Origin: Sphingomonas lacusdianchii
GTDB taxonomy: Bacteria; Pseudomonadota; Alphaproteobacteria; Sphingomonadales; Sphingomonadaceae
Direction of reading: 5' to 3'
Assembly: GCF_022664395.1 (NCBI RefSeq)
Contig: NZ_JAKRET010000009.1
Span: forward strand, 1 to 64,000
Length of the DNA stretch: 64,000 nt
Part shown: positions 18,316-27,061 of the stretch, one piece after another
Layout of the letters: every line of letters starts with the position of its first letter
How positions within the stretch are numbered: position 1 is the first letter of the stretch
Position numbers and translations under genes: made by a program
The notes under the pieces: generated by a model
Told to the model about the DNA's origin: nothing
What the model saw: only the letters and a program-made list of their open reading frames with translations
Databases searched by the model: none

Positions 18316-18719
18316 GGCGTGCCTATGGCGCAAGGCGCGGGGATGCTCAAGCCGTGGGGGCGTAACGATTTTGGCGGGAGCGACCACGCCGTTGGCACAG
18401 GCGCTACGACATGGTGAAGGGCACCCGGCCACGGTACGACTCTCACCCGGGTTTGGTTCGAGACCTATGCGAACTTCCCTCTTCGTACCCCGGCGAAGGC
18501 CGGGGCCCAGTTGGGAAACGTCGGCAAGGTGCGGAAAAGCCTTCCCAACTGGACCCCGGCCTTCGCCGGGGTACGACAGTTTTCAACTGATCGACCGACT
18601 TTTGCAGAGGTTTTGGCTTGAAACGGGGTCTCGCTTTTTGCGGCGGCCGCATGAAGAGGTGGGGCCGCCGATCTAGTCCGGGGAAACGACCAGGACGCAG
18701 CGGGCGGTGCCGAATTGCG
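18316..18719. other. Gene-free stretch with one repeat element
   Basis: This 404-base interval between pdeM and the DUF445 gene contains the Family B paired hairpin (separate entry). Otherwise it holds no ORF with family features, no tRNA cloverleaf and no clear promoter. Confidence 0.6.
18484..18575. repeat. Family B paired-hairpin element (copy 1)
   Basis: Two arms, each a hairpin of the type GTACCCCGGCGAAGGCCGGG, face each other about 25 bases apart. The outer sequences are also complementary (CCAGTTGGGAA against TTCCCAACTGG). The whole could fold either as two small hairpins or one long one. A more degenerate copy lies at 33845-33933. Confidence 0.85.
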
Positions 18720-19985
18720 CTACAGCCAGATATCGACGACATGGATCGCAAGGCCCACGGTGCCGCCGACCAGCGTGCCGTTGATGCGGATGAACTGCAG
18801 ATCGCGGCCGACGGCATTTTCCAGCCGGCCGGTGATCGTCCGCGCATCCCAGCCGCGTACCGTGTCCGACACCAGCCGGACGATGCCGTCGCCATAATCG
18901 GCGACCGCGCCCACCACCGCGCGGCGGACGAAGCGATTGACCTTCGCCTTGAGCGCTGCATCGTTCTGCAGCGTCAGCCCCAATTGCCGCATCGCATCGC
19001 CGACCGGTCCGGCGAGCGCCCGGTCGGGGTTGCGCGCGACATTGAGCAGACCGCCACGGATGCGTTCCCATACCCCCATCCACCAGCCGGCGAGCGCCGG
19101 GTTTTCGATCAGGTCGTTCTTCAGTCGCTCGACCTTCGCCTGCATCTCGGGCGAATGTTGCAGGTCGTGGGCGAGCAGCGCCAGCCCCTCATTGGCCTTG
19201 GCGCGCAGGGGGTGGGCGGGGTCCTCGGCGACGTCGGCCAGCATCTTGTGCAGACCGTTCAGCACCGACGTCGCCAGCGTCGCATCCAGCCCGGTCCAGC
19301 GCAGCACCGCACCCGCGCGCTTCTGAATCATCGCGCGGACCAGTTCCTCGTTCGCGTCGAGCGTCTTGGACGTCCAGCGGATGATCGCGTCGACCAGCGG
19401 CAGGTGGCGGTCCTCGGCGATCGCCGCCTCGAGCGTGCGGCCGAGCGCCGGGGACACGCGCATCGCGCGCAACCGGTTGGCGAGCGCGCCGCGCACCATC
19501 GTCCCGAACTGATCGGGATCGAGCCCTTCGAGGACGTTCACCGCGAGGCGCGAGGCACCGTGCCGCAGCCGCCCGCTGCGCGTCGCCGGCTCGGCCAGCC
19601 ATTTGCCGGCAATGGCGGCGGCGTCCATCCGGTACATGCGCCGCGCGACGACATGCGCGGTCAGGAAATTGTCGCGCAGAAAGGCGGCGAGCGTGTCGCC
19701 GATCCGGTCCTTGTTGCGCGGAATGATCGCGGTATGCGGGATCGGCAGGCCGAGCGGATGGCGGAACAGCGCGCTGACCGCGAACCAGTCGGCCAGCCCG
19801 CCGACCATCGCCGCCTCGGCAAAGGCCTGGACGAAGCCCCATGCCGGATGCGCCCCGTCCATTCGCCGGGACAGCAGGAACAGCGCCGCCATCGCCACCA
19901 GCATGAGCGTGGCGACGCGTCGCATCCGGCGTAGGGGAACAGGGACCGCGTCGCTGCCGTGAGGAATGGTCGGGGATCGTGGCAT
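18720..19985 (-). CDS. DUF445 membrane protein
   Basis: The 421-residue protein has an N-terminal membrane helix (about 25-40) and the DUF445 core: A-E-A-A-M-V-G-G-L-A-D-W-F-A-V-S-A-L-F followed by P-H-T-A-I-I-P-R-N-K-D-R-I-G. Long amphipathic helices come next, then a C-terminal membrane helix (G-G-T-V-G-L-A-I-H). The family has no established function. An internal Met at position 21 is a possible alternative start. It appears monocistronic, and its promoter side faces a Family C repeat. Confidence 0.8.
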   Translation of the reverse strand: MPRSPTIPHGSDAVPVPLRRMRRVATLMLVAMAALFLLSRRMDGAHPAWGFVQAFAEAAMVGGLADWFAVSALFRHPLGLPIPHTAIIPRNKDRIGDTLAAFLRDNFLTAHVVARRMYRMDAAAIAGKWLAEPATRSGRLRHGASRLAVNVLEGLDPDQFGTMVRGALANRLRAMRVSPALGRTLEAAIAEDRHLPLVDAIIRWTSKTLDANEELVRAMIQKRAGAVLRWTGLDATLATSVLNGLHKMLADVAEDPAHPLRAKANEGLALLAHDLQHSPEMQAKVERLKNDLIENPALAGWWMGVWERIRGGLLNVARNPDRALAGPVGDAMRQLGLTLQNDAALKAKVNRFVRRAVVGAVADYGDGIVRLVSDTVRGWDARTITGRLENAVGRDLQFIRINGTLVGGTVGLAIHVVDIWL

Positions 19986-20049
19986 CGGCGAAACAATCGC
20001 CGGCTGCGGGGAAAGTTCAATGGGGTCGCCGCGTCGCCCTGTCCGAAAG

Positions 20050-20134
20050 ACGTCACCCCAGCGCAGGCTGGGGTCTCTCGCGGCGCCTGCTGTAAGCTTT
20101 CACCGGAAGACCCCAGCCTGCGCTGGGGTGACGT
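20050..20134. repeat. Family C paired-hairpin element (copy 1)
   Basis: Two inverted arms of ACGTCACCCCAGCGCAGGCT, continuing GGGGTCT, face each other about 30 bases apart between the DUF445 gene and the RND pump 3' end. Each arm is itself palindromic (CCCCAG...CTGGGG). A second copy lies at 51260-51344. It may also help end transcription of the pump operon. Confidence 0.85.
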
Positions 20135-20158
20135 TTAGGGTTGAGGGGCGGCGGTATC

Positions 20159-23100
20159 CTACTCGGCCGCCGGCAGCGACCTCGGCCCGTCGCCCGGCGG
20201 CAATTGCCCGCCCGGCTGGTGCTCGATCGCCGGGCGGTCGGCATCGCCCGGACGATAGGTGAGCAGCCGCCGCGACAGGCGCGGACCGACCCAGCGCTCC
20301 AGCCCGACGGCAAGGCTGAACGCACCCGGCACGATCAGCAGCGTCAGCAGCGTCGACAGCGTCAGCCCGCCGATCACCGTGATGCCCATCGGTGCGCGCG
20401 ACGATGCATCGCCCGACAGCGCGAGCGCGGTCGGCACCATGCCCGCGACCATCGCGACGGTGGTCATCACGATCGGCTGGGCGCGCTTGTGCCCGGCGTC
20501 GAGGATCGCGACCTCCTTGTCGACGCCCTTCTCCATCTCCTCCAGCGCGAAGTCGATCAGCAGGATCGAATTCTTGGCGACGATGCCGAGCAGCATCAGC
20601 AGCCCGATATAGACCGGCATCGAGATCGGATTGCCGGTGACCCACAGCGCGAGCAGGCCGCCCAGCGGTGCCAGCAGCAGCGACCCCATGTTCACGAACG
20701 GCGGCATGACGCGCTTGTAGAGCAGCACCAGCACCCCGAAGACCAGCATGATCCCCGAAATCACCGCGACGATGAAGTTGGTGATCATCTCGCCCTGCCA
20801 CTTCGCCTGACCGACGGTCAGTTCGGTGACGCCGAGCGGCAGGTCCTGCATGATCGGCAGGTCGTGGATCGCCTTCATCGCGACGCCCGACACGACGCCG
20901 GGTGCCAGATCGGCACCGACGACGAGGCGGCGTTGCTGGTTGATGCGGTCGATCTTGGTCGGACCCGCGCCGAAGCCGATATCCGCGACCACCGACAGCG
21001 GCACCGATCCGCCATTGCCGGTCGGGACCGGCAGGTTCTGGATCGTCGACAGCCGCGACCGGGCATCGCGCGACAGGGCGACGCGGATCGGGATCTGCCG
21101 GTCGGACAGCGAGAAGCGCGCGCTGTTCTGGTCGATATCGCCCAGCGTCGCGATGCGGATCGCGCCCGACAGCGCGGCGGTGGTCACGCCGAGGCTGGCG
21201 GCGAGGTCGCTGCGCGGGCGGATGATGATCTCCGGCCGCTTCAGGTCGCCCGACACGCGCGGGGCGACGATCATCGGCAGCTTTTCCATCTGCTTGACCA
21301 GGATGTTGGCGGTCTCGTTCAACTTGACCGGATCGTCGCCGCCCAACGTGATCGACAGGTCGCGGTTCGATCCGCCCCAGCCGAATTGCGACCGGAACGA
21401 CACCCGCGCATCGGGAATCGCGGCGAGTTCGGGGGCGAGGCCGCGTTCGAACTCGGTGCTCTTGGTCGTGCGCATCGCATTGTACGCGGCATCGTCCATC
21501 AGCCCGAAGCTATGCCGCACGCTTTCGCCGAAGCTCGGCTTGTCGATCAGCTCGGCGGTGACGCGGCCATTGCCGGCATAGCTCGACGAATAGACCGATT
21601 TGACCATCGGCTGTTCGCGCAGCAGATTCTCGACGCGCTTCACGACGACGGCGGTCTGTTCGAGGGTGGTGCCGGGCACCATCTCGACGCTGGCGGTCAC
21701 GCGGTCGCGGTCCTGCGGCGGCTGGAAGGTCTGCGGCAGGACGAAGAACATGCCGACGGTCAGCGCCAGCGCCGCCGCCGCGCCGACGATCGTCGACCAG
21801 CGATGGCGCAGCGTCCAGCGCAGCACGCCCATATACCGGTCCATCAGCCAGCCCTCGCCATGGCTGGCATGCCCCTGCGCCTTCAGGAAATAGGCGGCGA
21901 TCATCGGCGTGATGAGGCGCGCGACGGCAAGGCTCATCAGCACGGACGCGACGACGGTCAGGCCGAAATTCTTAAAGAACTGGCCCGAGATACCCGGCAT
22001 CAGCCCGACCGGCAGGAACACCGCGACGATCGCCATCGTCGTCGCCAGCACCGCGATGCCGATCTCGTCAGCGGCGTCGATCGATGCCTGATAGGCGGAT
22101 TTGCCCATGCGCATGTGGCGGACGATGTTCTCGATCTCCACGATCGCGTCGTCGACCAGCACCCCCGCGACGAGGCTGAGCGCCAGCAGCGTCATCTGGT
22201 TGAGGGTGAAGCCCAGCATGTCCATGAACCAGAAGGCGGGGATCGCCGACAGCGGGATGGCCAGCGCCGAGATGATTGTCGCTCGCCAGTCGCGCAGGAA
22301 CAGGAACACGACGACGATCGCGAGCAACGCGCCCTCGACCATCGCGGTCATCGCCGAATGATACTGGATTTCGGTGAACTTGACCGAATTGGACAGCAGC
22401 GCGAAGCGGACCTGCGGGTTGCGCTTCTGCAGGTCGGCGAGCTTCTTTTCCGCCTCGTGGAATACGGTGACGTCCGACGCGCCCTTGGCGCGCTTGATAT
22501 CGAACGCCAGCACCGGGCGGCCATTATATTCGGCGCGGCTCTTGGGTTCGGCATAGGCGTCGCGGACTTCGGCGATATCGGCAAGCCGCACCGACCGGCC
22601 GCCGCCGACCGGCACCTGCGTCTGCGACAGCGCATAGGCGGTGGCGGCATTGCCCAGCACGCGGACCGATTGTTGCGAACCGGCAATTTCCGCCTGTCCG
22701 CCCGCCGCGTTCAGGTTGACCTGCCGCAGCGCCTGGTTGACCTGGCTGGCGGTCAGGCCCTGCGCCTGCAGCCGGGCGGGGTCGAGCGTCACGCGGATCT
22801 CGCGGTCGACGCCGCCGACGCGTTCGACGGTCGCCATGCCCTCGATCGACAGCAATTCCTTGGCGACGGTATTGTCGACATACCAGCTAAGCTGTTCGGC
22901 GGTCATGTCGTCGGCGATCGCGGTCCACGACGCCAGATCCTTGTCGGTGGTGTTGGCGCGGAACACCTGCGGTTCGAGGATGCCGTCGGGCAGTTCGCTG
23001 CGGATCTGGTTCACCGCCTCGCGCACGTCGTTGACCGCGCGGTCGATCGGCGTGCCGATATCGAGCTGGATGACGGTCTGCGACGACCCTTCGGTCACGC

Positions 23101-23356
23101 TCGATTCGATCTGGTCGATGCCCTGCAGCGAGCGTACCGCCGCCTCGACGCGCTGCGTCACCTGCGTTTCGAGTTCGGTGGGGGCGGCGCCGGGCTGGGT
23201 GATGACGACGATCGCCACCGGAAATTCGATGTCCGGGTCCTGGTTCACGTCCATGCGCATGAAGCTGACGATCCCGGCGATCGTCAGCGCGAGGAACAGC
23301 ACCAGCGGCGGTACCGGGTTGCGGATCGCCCATGCCGAAATGTTGCGAAAGCCCAT
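20159..23356 (-). CDS. RND efflux transporter, inner-membrane pump subunit
   Basis: The 1065-residue protein is an AcrB/MdtB-type pump driven by protons. It starts with [10 protein letters not shown] and has the two repeated halves, each with a first helix, a large periplasmic loop and a helix bundle. The proton-relay Asp pair appears in [12 protein letters not shown]. Substrates cannot be inferred. The ATG is preceded by AAGGA, within the end of the adaptor gene four bases away. No outer-membrane channel gene is adjacent, so a shared TolC-like partner is likely. Confidence 0.92.
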   Translation of the reverse strand: MGFRNISAWAIRNPVPPLVLFLALTIAGIVSFMRMDVNQDPDIEFPVAIVVITQPGAAPTELETQVTQRVEAAVRSLQGIDQIESSVTEGSSQTVIQLDIGTPIDRAVNDVREAVNQIRSELPDGILEPQVFRANTTDKDLASWTAIADDMTAEQLSWYVDNTVAKELLSIEGMATVERVGGVDREIRVTLDPARLQAQGLTASQVNQALRQVNLNAAGGQAEIAGSQQSVRVLGNAATAYALSQTQVPVGGGRSVRLADIAEVRDAYAEPKSRAEYNGRPVLAFDIKRAKGASDVTVFHEAEKKLADLQKRNPQVRFALLSNSVKFTEIQYHSAMTAMVEGALLAIVVVFLFLRDWRATIISALAIPLSAIPAFWFMDMLGFTLNQMTLLALSLVAGVLVDDAIVEIENIVRHMRMGKSAYQASIDAADEIGIAVLATTMAIVAVFLPVGLMPGISGQFFKNFGLTVVASVLMSLAVARLITPMIAAYFLKAQGHASHGEGWLMDRYMGVLRWTLRHRWSTIVGAAAALALTVGMFFVLPQTFQPPQDRDRVTASVEMVPGTTLEQTAVVVKRVENLLREQPMVKSVYSSSYAGNGRVTAELIDKPSFGESVRHSFGLMDDAAYNAMRTTKSTEFERGLAPELAAIPDARVSFRSQFGWGGSNRDLSITLGGDDPVKLNETANILVKQMEKLPMIVAPRVSGDLKRPEIIIRPRSDLAASLGVTTAALSGAIRIATLGDIDQNSARFSLSDRQIPIRVALSRDARSRLSTIQNLPVPTGNGGSVPLSVVADIGFGAGPTKIDRINQQRRLVVGADLAPGVVSGVAMKAIHDLPIMQDLPLGVTELTVGQAKWQGEMITNFIVAVISGIMLVFGVLVLLYKRVMPPFVNMGSLLLAPLGGLLALWVTGNPISMPVYIGLLMLLGIVAKNSILLIDFALEEMEKGVDKEVAILDAGHKRAQPIVMTTVAMVAGMVPTALALSGDASSRAPMGITVIGGLTLSTLLTLLIVPGAFSLAVGLERWVGPRLSRRLLTYRPGDADRPAIEHQPGGQLPPGDGPRSLPAAE

Positions 23357-23360
23357 GGCG

Positions 23361-24569
23361 CTATTCCTTGCGAGCGGCGGCGGCGGCGGCGCGTACCGGC
23401 ACCACCTCCTGCCCGACATTGAGGAACGCGCCGGCGCTCGCCACCACGCGTTCGTCGCCCATCAGCCCGGAGGCGATGAGAGCTCCCTCGTCCGACACCT
23501 CGGCCACGCGGACGTCGCGGCGTACCACCTTGTTCTGCGCATCGACCAGATAGACATAGCTGCCCTTGTCGTCGCTCAGCACCGCCGATTCGGGGAGCAG
23601 CGGCGCGGTCGACGCCCCGGCGCCGATGCGCGCGCTGGCGAAGCCGCCGGGACGCAGCGCCGGATCATAGTTGAGCGCGATGCGGGCAATGCCCTGCCGC
23701 GTCTGCGGATCGATGACCGGTGCGACCTGCCACACCTGCCCCTTGAACACGCGGGTGTCGCCGACCGGCACGACCTGCGCCCCCGAACCGGCGCGGATAT
23801 CGGCGAGATCGGCTTCGGACAGCTGCGCGCGCATTTCCATCTGCCCGCCCATCGCGATGCGGAAGAGGACGCCGCTGCCGCTGCCAACGACCTGACCCGG
23901 CTCGACCGCGCGGGTCAGCACCAGCCCGGCGGCGGGCGCGCGGATATCGAGCCGGCGGTTGCGCGCCTGCGTCTCGGCCAGCTGCGCCTGCGCCACGCGG
24001 ACGCGGGCATTGGCGGCGTCGCGGGTCGCGGTCTTGCGATCGATATCGGCCTTCGACACGAAGCCGCGCTCGACCAGCTGGTTCGACCGGTCGAGTTCGG
24101 TCTGCGCGATCTGCGCATCGGCACGCGCGACGCGGACCTGTGCCGACAGCGATTCGGCGGTCTGCGCCTGTACCGAGCGGTCGACCGTGGCGAGAATTTG
24201 TCCAGCGCTTACCCAGCTGCCCGGCTCAACCAGCACTCGCGTGACGAGGCCGCCTTCGCCTACGACGCCGACCGGCATTTCGCGCCGCGCGGCGAGCGAG
24301 CCGGTACCGGTCACCGCACGGGTCACCGTATCGCGGCCGGGGACGACCACCGTCACCTTTGGCAGCGCGCCCGCCGCCGCGGCAGGCGCCGCACCCTTTG
24401 CGGCGGGTGCGTCCGTACCCTTGCGACCGAATGCCCAGACGGCGCCCAGCACGACGAGCAGGACGATCACGATCCCGACGATGACGGCGCGGCGGCGCGA
24501 CCGCGGGGCGCCGTCGGGTCCGGTCAGCAACTGGCGGTCACCCGCGATCGACGTCGATTCGTAATTCAT
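23361..24569 (-). CDS. RND efflux periplasmic adaptor (membrane fusion protein)
   Basis: The 402-residue protein has a cytoplasmic N-terminus, one membrane anchor (about 28-48) and an Ala-rich linker. The usual adaptor order follows: lipoyl half (V-E-P-G-S-W-V-S-A-G-Q-I-L-A), alpha hairpin (about 120-190), second lipoyl half (D-I-R-A-P-A-A-G-L-V) and beta-barrel. It links the pump to an outer-membrane channel. The second of two close ATGs was chosen because AGGA lies eight bases ahead. The gene is first in the pump operon behind the palindromic promoter. Confidence 0.9.
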   Translation of the reverse strand: MNYESTSIAGDRQLLTGPDGAPRSRRRAVIVGIVIVLLVVLGAVWAFGRKGTDAPAAKGAAPAAAAGALPKVTVVVPGRDTVTRAVTGTGSLAARREMPVGVVGEGGLVTRVLVEPGSWVSAGQILATVDRSVQAQTAESLSAQVRVARADAQIAQTELDRSNQLVERGFVSKADIDRKTATRDAANARVRVAQAQLAETQARNRRLDIRAPAAGLVLTRAVEPGQVVGSGSGVLFRIAMGGQMEMRAQLSEADLADIRAGSGAQVVPVGDTRVFKGQVWQVAPVIDPQTRQGIARIALNYDPALRPGGFASARIGAGASTAPLLPESAVLSDDKGSYVYLVDAQNKVVRRDVRVAEVSDEGALIASGLMGDERVVASAGAFLNVGQEVVPVRAAAAAARKE

Positions 24570-24607
24570 CCACCCCATCCTGTTGGAAGGCCCCCAGCCC
24601 GTTTCGC

Positions 24608-24639
24608 GCTGTATTACCTCAATACAGCACTACCCTCAA
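24608..24639 (-). promoter_or_regulatory. Sigma-70 promoter overlapped by operator palindrome (efflux operon)
   Basis: On the minus strand, TTGAGG (24634-24639) and TAATAC (24611-24616) are 17 bases apart, an optimal -35/-10 arrangement. A perfect inverted repeat, GCTGTATT-N5-AATACAGC (24608-24628), covers the -10. Such a layout fits repression by a TetR/MarR-type regulator, but no regulator gene is nearby. The site is about 40 bases before the adaptor start and about 135 before the divergent SIMPL gene. Confidence 0.6.
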
Positions 24640-24763
24640 GCATAGACATCGCGTTTTTCGATAAGAACGGCAAGGGCTGCATCGATTGCGTTCATGCCAC
24701 GTTTTGCGGCGGGTGCGTAACGATCGTCCGGTCGTTCTGATTGTATTCGAAAGGGAAATGTCG

Positions 24764-25486
24764 ATGCTCCGTTCCGTCCTGATCCTCGCCGCCATCGGAA
24801 CCGCGCTGCCCGCGACGGCACAGCAGGCGGTGCCGGCATCGGCACCGATGTTGACCGACGGAACGCTGCTCGACGTCAGCGCGACGGGGAAGGCGACGCG
24901 CGTACCCGATATCGCCACCATCCGTTCGGGCGTAGTCAGCCAGGCGGCGACCGCCGCCGCGGCGCTGTCGGACAACGCCCAGCGCATGACCCGCGTCGTC
25001 GCCGCGCTGCGCCGGGCCGGCGTCGCCGATCGTGATATCCAGACCGCGCAGATCCAGTTGCAGCCGCAATATCGCTATGCCGAGAACCAGCCGCCGGCGA
25101 TCACCGGCTATCAGGCGAGCAACAGCGTCTCGGTCCGCTTCCGCGACGTGGGGAAGAGCGGCGCGATCCTCGACGCGCTGGTCGCGCAGGGGGCGAACCA
25201 GATTGACGGGCCGACGCTGTCGGTCGATGCCGCCGACGCCGCGCTCGACGAAGCGCGCACCGACGCGATCCGTCGCGCCCGCGCCCGTGCCGACCTCTAT
25301 GCGCGCGCCGCCGGGCTGCGCGTCGATCGCATCCTGCTGATCTCGGAAGATGGCGGGCAATTGCCGCAGCCGCCAATGCCGATGCTGCAGATGGCGCGCG
25401 CGGCGAAGATGGCCGATTCGACCCCGGTCGCGGCGGGGGAGCAGGATCTGACGGTCAATGTCTCGGTGCGGTTCCTGTTGCGGTGA
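24764..25486 (+). CDS. SIMPL-domain (DUF541) periplasmic protein
   Basis: The 240-residue protein has a signal peptide ending A-T-A-Q-Q and the SIMPL core: V-S-A-T-G-K-A-T-R-V-P-D-I-A-T-I, then I-Q-T-A-Q-I-Q-L-Q-P-Q-Y and A-R-A-R-A-D-L-Y-A-R-A-A-G-L. SIMPL proteins (for example YggE) are periplasmic or secreted and have been tied to stress tolerance, without a known reaction. AAAGGGA lies seven bases before the chosen ATG. It diverges from the RND operon, so the two may share control. Confidence 0.82.
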   Translation: MLRSVLILAAIGTALPATAQQAVPASAPMLTDGTLLDVSATGKATRVPDIATIRSGVVSQAATAAAALSDNAQRMTRVVAALRRAGVADRDIQTAQIQLQPQYRYAENQPPAITGYQASNSVSVRFRDVGKSGAILDALVAQGANQIDGPTLSVDAADAALDEARTDAIRRARARADLYARAAGLRVDRILLISEDGGQLPQPPMPMLQMARAAKMADSTPVAAGEQDLTVNVSVRFLLR

Positions 25487-25500
25487 GCATGGTCACCCAC

Positions 25501-25616
25501 CGTTCGTGCTGAGTAGGGGCTGAGCGAAGTCGAAGACCCGTATCGAAGCACGTTGTCTCAGACGGTCCTTCGATACGCCGCTTCGATAAGCTCAGCGGCT
25601 ACTCAGGACGAACGGG
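25501..25616. repeat. Family D inverted-repeat element
   Basis: This fills the gap between two converging genes. The left arm CGTTCGTGCTGAGTAG continues GGGCTGAGCGAAGTCGAAG. It is answered by CTTCGATAAGCTCAGCGGCTACT and on to GAACG. Inner segments (CGTATCGAAG/CTTCGATACG) pair as well, giving a long hairpin that could terminate both genes. Only one copy was seen here. Confidence 0.8.
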
Positions 25617-25635
25617 GACACCCGGGCGATTCAGA

Positions 25636-26034
25636 TCAGCGCGTAAACCGCTCCACCACCTCGGCCGGCACCCGCAGCAACCGCCCGCTGTGCCGGTCGA
25701 GCAATGCCCATGTCGTGCGCGCATCGACTTTTACCCGCCCATCGGCACCGGTGAAGCGCATCAGCCGGTCGAACCGTGCGCCCTTCGGCGCATCGTCGAC
25801 CCAGGTCTCCGCCGTCACCGTCTCCCCGGCCACGACATTGCCGCGATAGTCGATCTCATGGCGGGTGATGACCCAGACATAGGCGGCATGCTGTTCGGGC
25901 GTGGCCAGCGCATGCCAATGCTCCACCGCCACGTCCTGAATCCAGCGGACCCAGACCGCATTGTTGACGTGGCCGAGTTCGTCGATGTCATCGGGACCGG
26001 CGGTGATCGTCCGGGTATAGCGGGGCGAAGTCAT
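25636..26034 (-). CDS. Acyl-CoA thioesterase (4HBT hotdog family)
   Basis: The 132-residue protein has the YbgC/FadM-type hotdog pattern: D-I-D-E-L-G-H-V-N-N-A-V-W-V-R-W-I near the start, with the expected acid and Asn, then H-E-I-D-Y-R-G-N-V and R-F-D-R-L-M-R-F. It should cleave an acyl-CoA thioester; the chain is unknown. Its ATG overlaps the lipoprotein stop (ATGA), making it the last gene of a three-gene coupled unit. Confidence 0.85.
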   Translation of the reverse strand: MTSPRYTRTITAGPDDIDELGHVNNAVWVRWIQDVAVEHWHALATPEQHAAYVWVITRHEIDYRGNVVAGETVTAETWVDDAPKGARFDRLMRFTGADGRVKVDARTTWALLDRHSGRLLRVPAEVVERFTR

Positions 26035-26669
26035 TGCTGCGTGGCGGTGTCCGTTGCGGGGCGCGGCTTCAGGCCGCTGGTCTGGATCCGCCATGAACGT
26101 TGTTCGGCGGTCGCGCCATCGATATCGCCGGTACGGTGCAGCGTGACCGGGCCGGCCAGCGACACCGGCGTCCCGTCGAGCAGGCGTCCGGTAACCCGCA
26201 CCGGTATTTCGATATAACGCTGACCGGCGCCGGCATCGATCCGGCCGGGCGTGCCGATCGTCGCGCGATACTCGGCATATTTCGCGAACGAGTCGGCAAA
26301 CGCCTTGGCCGACATGCCCGATGCTTCACCCCGGCCGTTCCACAGGCGATAGGCGTCCTGATAACGGCCGCTGCCGATCGCAGCGAAATAGTCGGTCAGC
26401 ACCGCTACGGCCTCCTGCGGTCCGGCCTCGGTCGCGACCGGCGCGGCGGCGTCGGCCGGGCGAACCTCGTTGGCGGGCAGCGGTGCGGAGACGCCGGGAA
26501 TGCCGTCGCCCGGGGGCAGGGTCGTCGACGGCGTCACCGGCGTCGGTTGACCCGCGATCGGCGTCGGTTCTGCAGCGACGGCGTTGTCCGCCGCCGCCCC
26601 GTTGCCTTCATCGCCACCGCCGCAGCCGCCCAGCAGCAGCGCCAGTCCCGCGGCGGCGAACGTCCTCAC
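26031..26669 (-). CDS. Hypothetical lipoprotein of a coupled three-gene unit
   Basis: The 212-residue protein starts with a lipoprotein signal ending L-L-G-G-C-G-G-G, a long Pro/Thr/Ala-rich linker (about 20-80) and a compact domain beginning A-V-A-V-L-T-D-Y-F-A-A-I-G-S-G-R-Y-Q-D-A-Y-R-L-W. The domain resembles the NTF2-like cone fold, but this is by eye. The start is GTG overlapping the upstream stop (GTGA). It couples an acidic protein with a thioesterase; no joint role is known. Confidence 0.65.
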   Translation of the reverse strand: MRTFAAAGLALLLGGCGGGDEGNGAAADNAVAAEPTPIAGQPTPVTPSTTLPPGDGIPGVSAPLPANEVRPADAAAPVATEAGPQEAVAVLTDYFAAIGSGRYQDAYRLWNGRGEASGMSAKAFADSFAKYAEYRATIGTPGRIDAGAGQRYIEIPVRVTGRLLDGTPVSLAGPVTLHRTGDIDGATAEQRSWRIQTSGLKPRPATDTATQQ

Positions 26670-27007
26670 GGTTCGATCGCGTCGCGATCGGCGTCGTTCA
26701 GATCGTCGTCCTCGGCGAGATTGTCCTCGTCGAAATCTTCCTGAAGTTCGTCCTCGCTCTGGTCGCCCTGACCGGTGATCGTCACATCCTCATCCTCTTC
26801 GGCGAGTTCGTCGTCGACCATGTCGAGTTCGTCCTCATCCTCGTCGTCGGACGCGCCGAGATCGGGTTCGAGGTCGGTCAGGATCGTGCCGTCGCTGGGT
26901 CCGTCGCGGGTCGCTTCGAGGATTTCGGCGCGCTGGCTTTCGTCATAGCCGTCCTCGTCATAGCCGTCGTCGCCCGATCCCTGACCATTTACCTGATGAC
27001 CGCCCAT
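26666..27007 (-). CDS. Highly acidic low-complexity small protein
   Basis: More than a third of this 113-residue protein is Asp or Glu, mostly in two blocks (about 50-75 and 80-105), with almost no Lys and no Cys. No signal peptide, membrane segment or domain is seen; it is likely disordered. The reading frame is real in appearance because it is linked by overlapping stop/start codons to the lipoprotein and thioesterase genes. Function unknown. Confidence 0.6.
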   Translation of the reverse strand: MGGHQVNGQGSGDDGYDEDGYDESQRAEILEATRDGPSDGTILTDLEPDLGASDDEDEDELDMVDDELAEEDEDVTITGQGDQSEDELQEDFDEDNLAEDDDLNDADRDAIEP

Positions 27008-27061
27008 CGAATGACTCCTGCTGGTTAGGACAGGGAAACCCGTTGCGGGCCGCGCCGGTTC

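Noticed and set aside
18410..18480. Possible tRNA (a GGTTCGA segment resembles a T loop)
   Set aside because: No matching acceptor, D or anticodon stems can be drawn around it.
20141..23422. Long plus-strand open frame (over 1000 codons) opposite the RND pump gene
   Set aside because: It is Arg/His/Asp-rich with no domain features. It is the usual shadow of a high-GC gene on the other strand, and the minus-strand frame is a clear RND pump.
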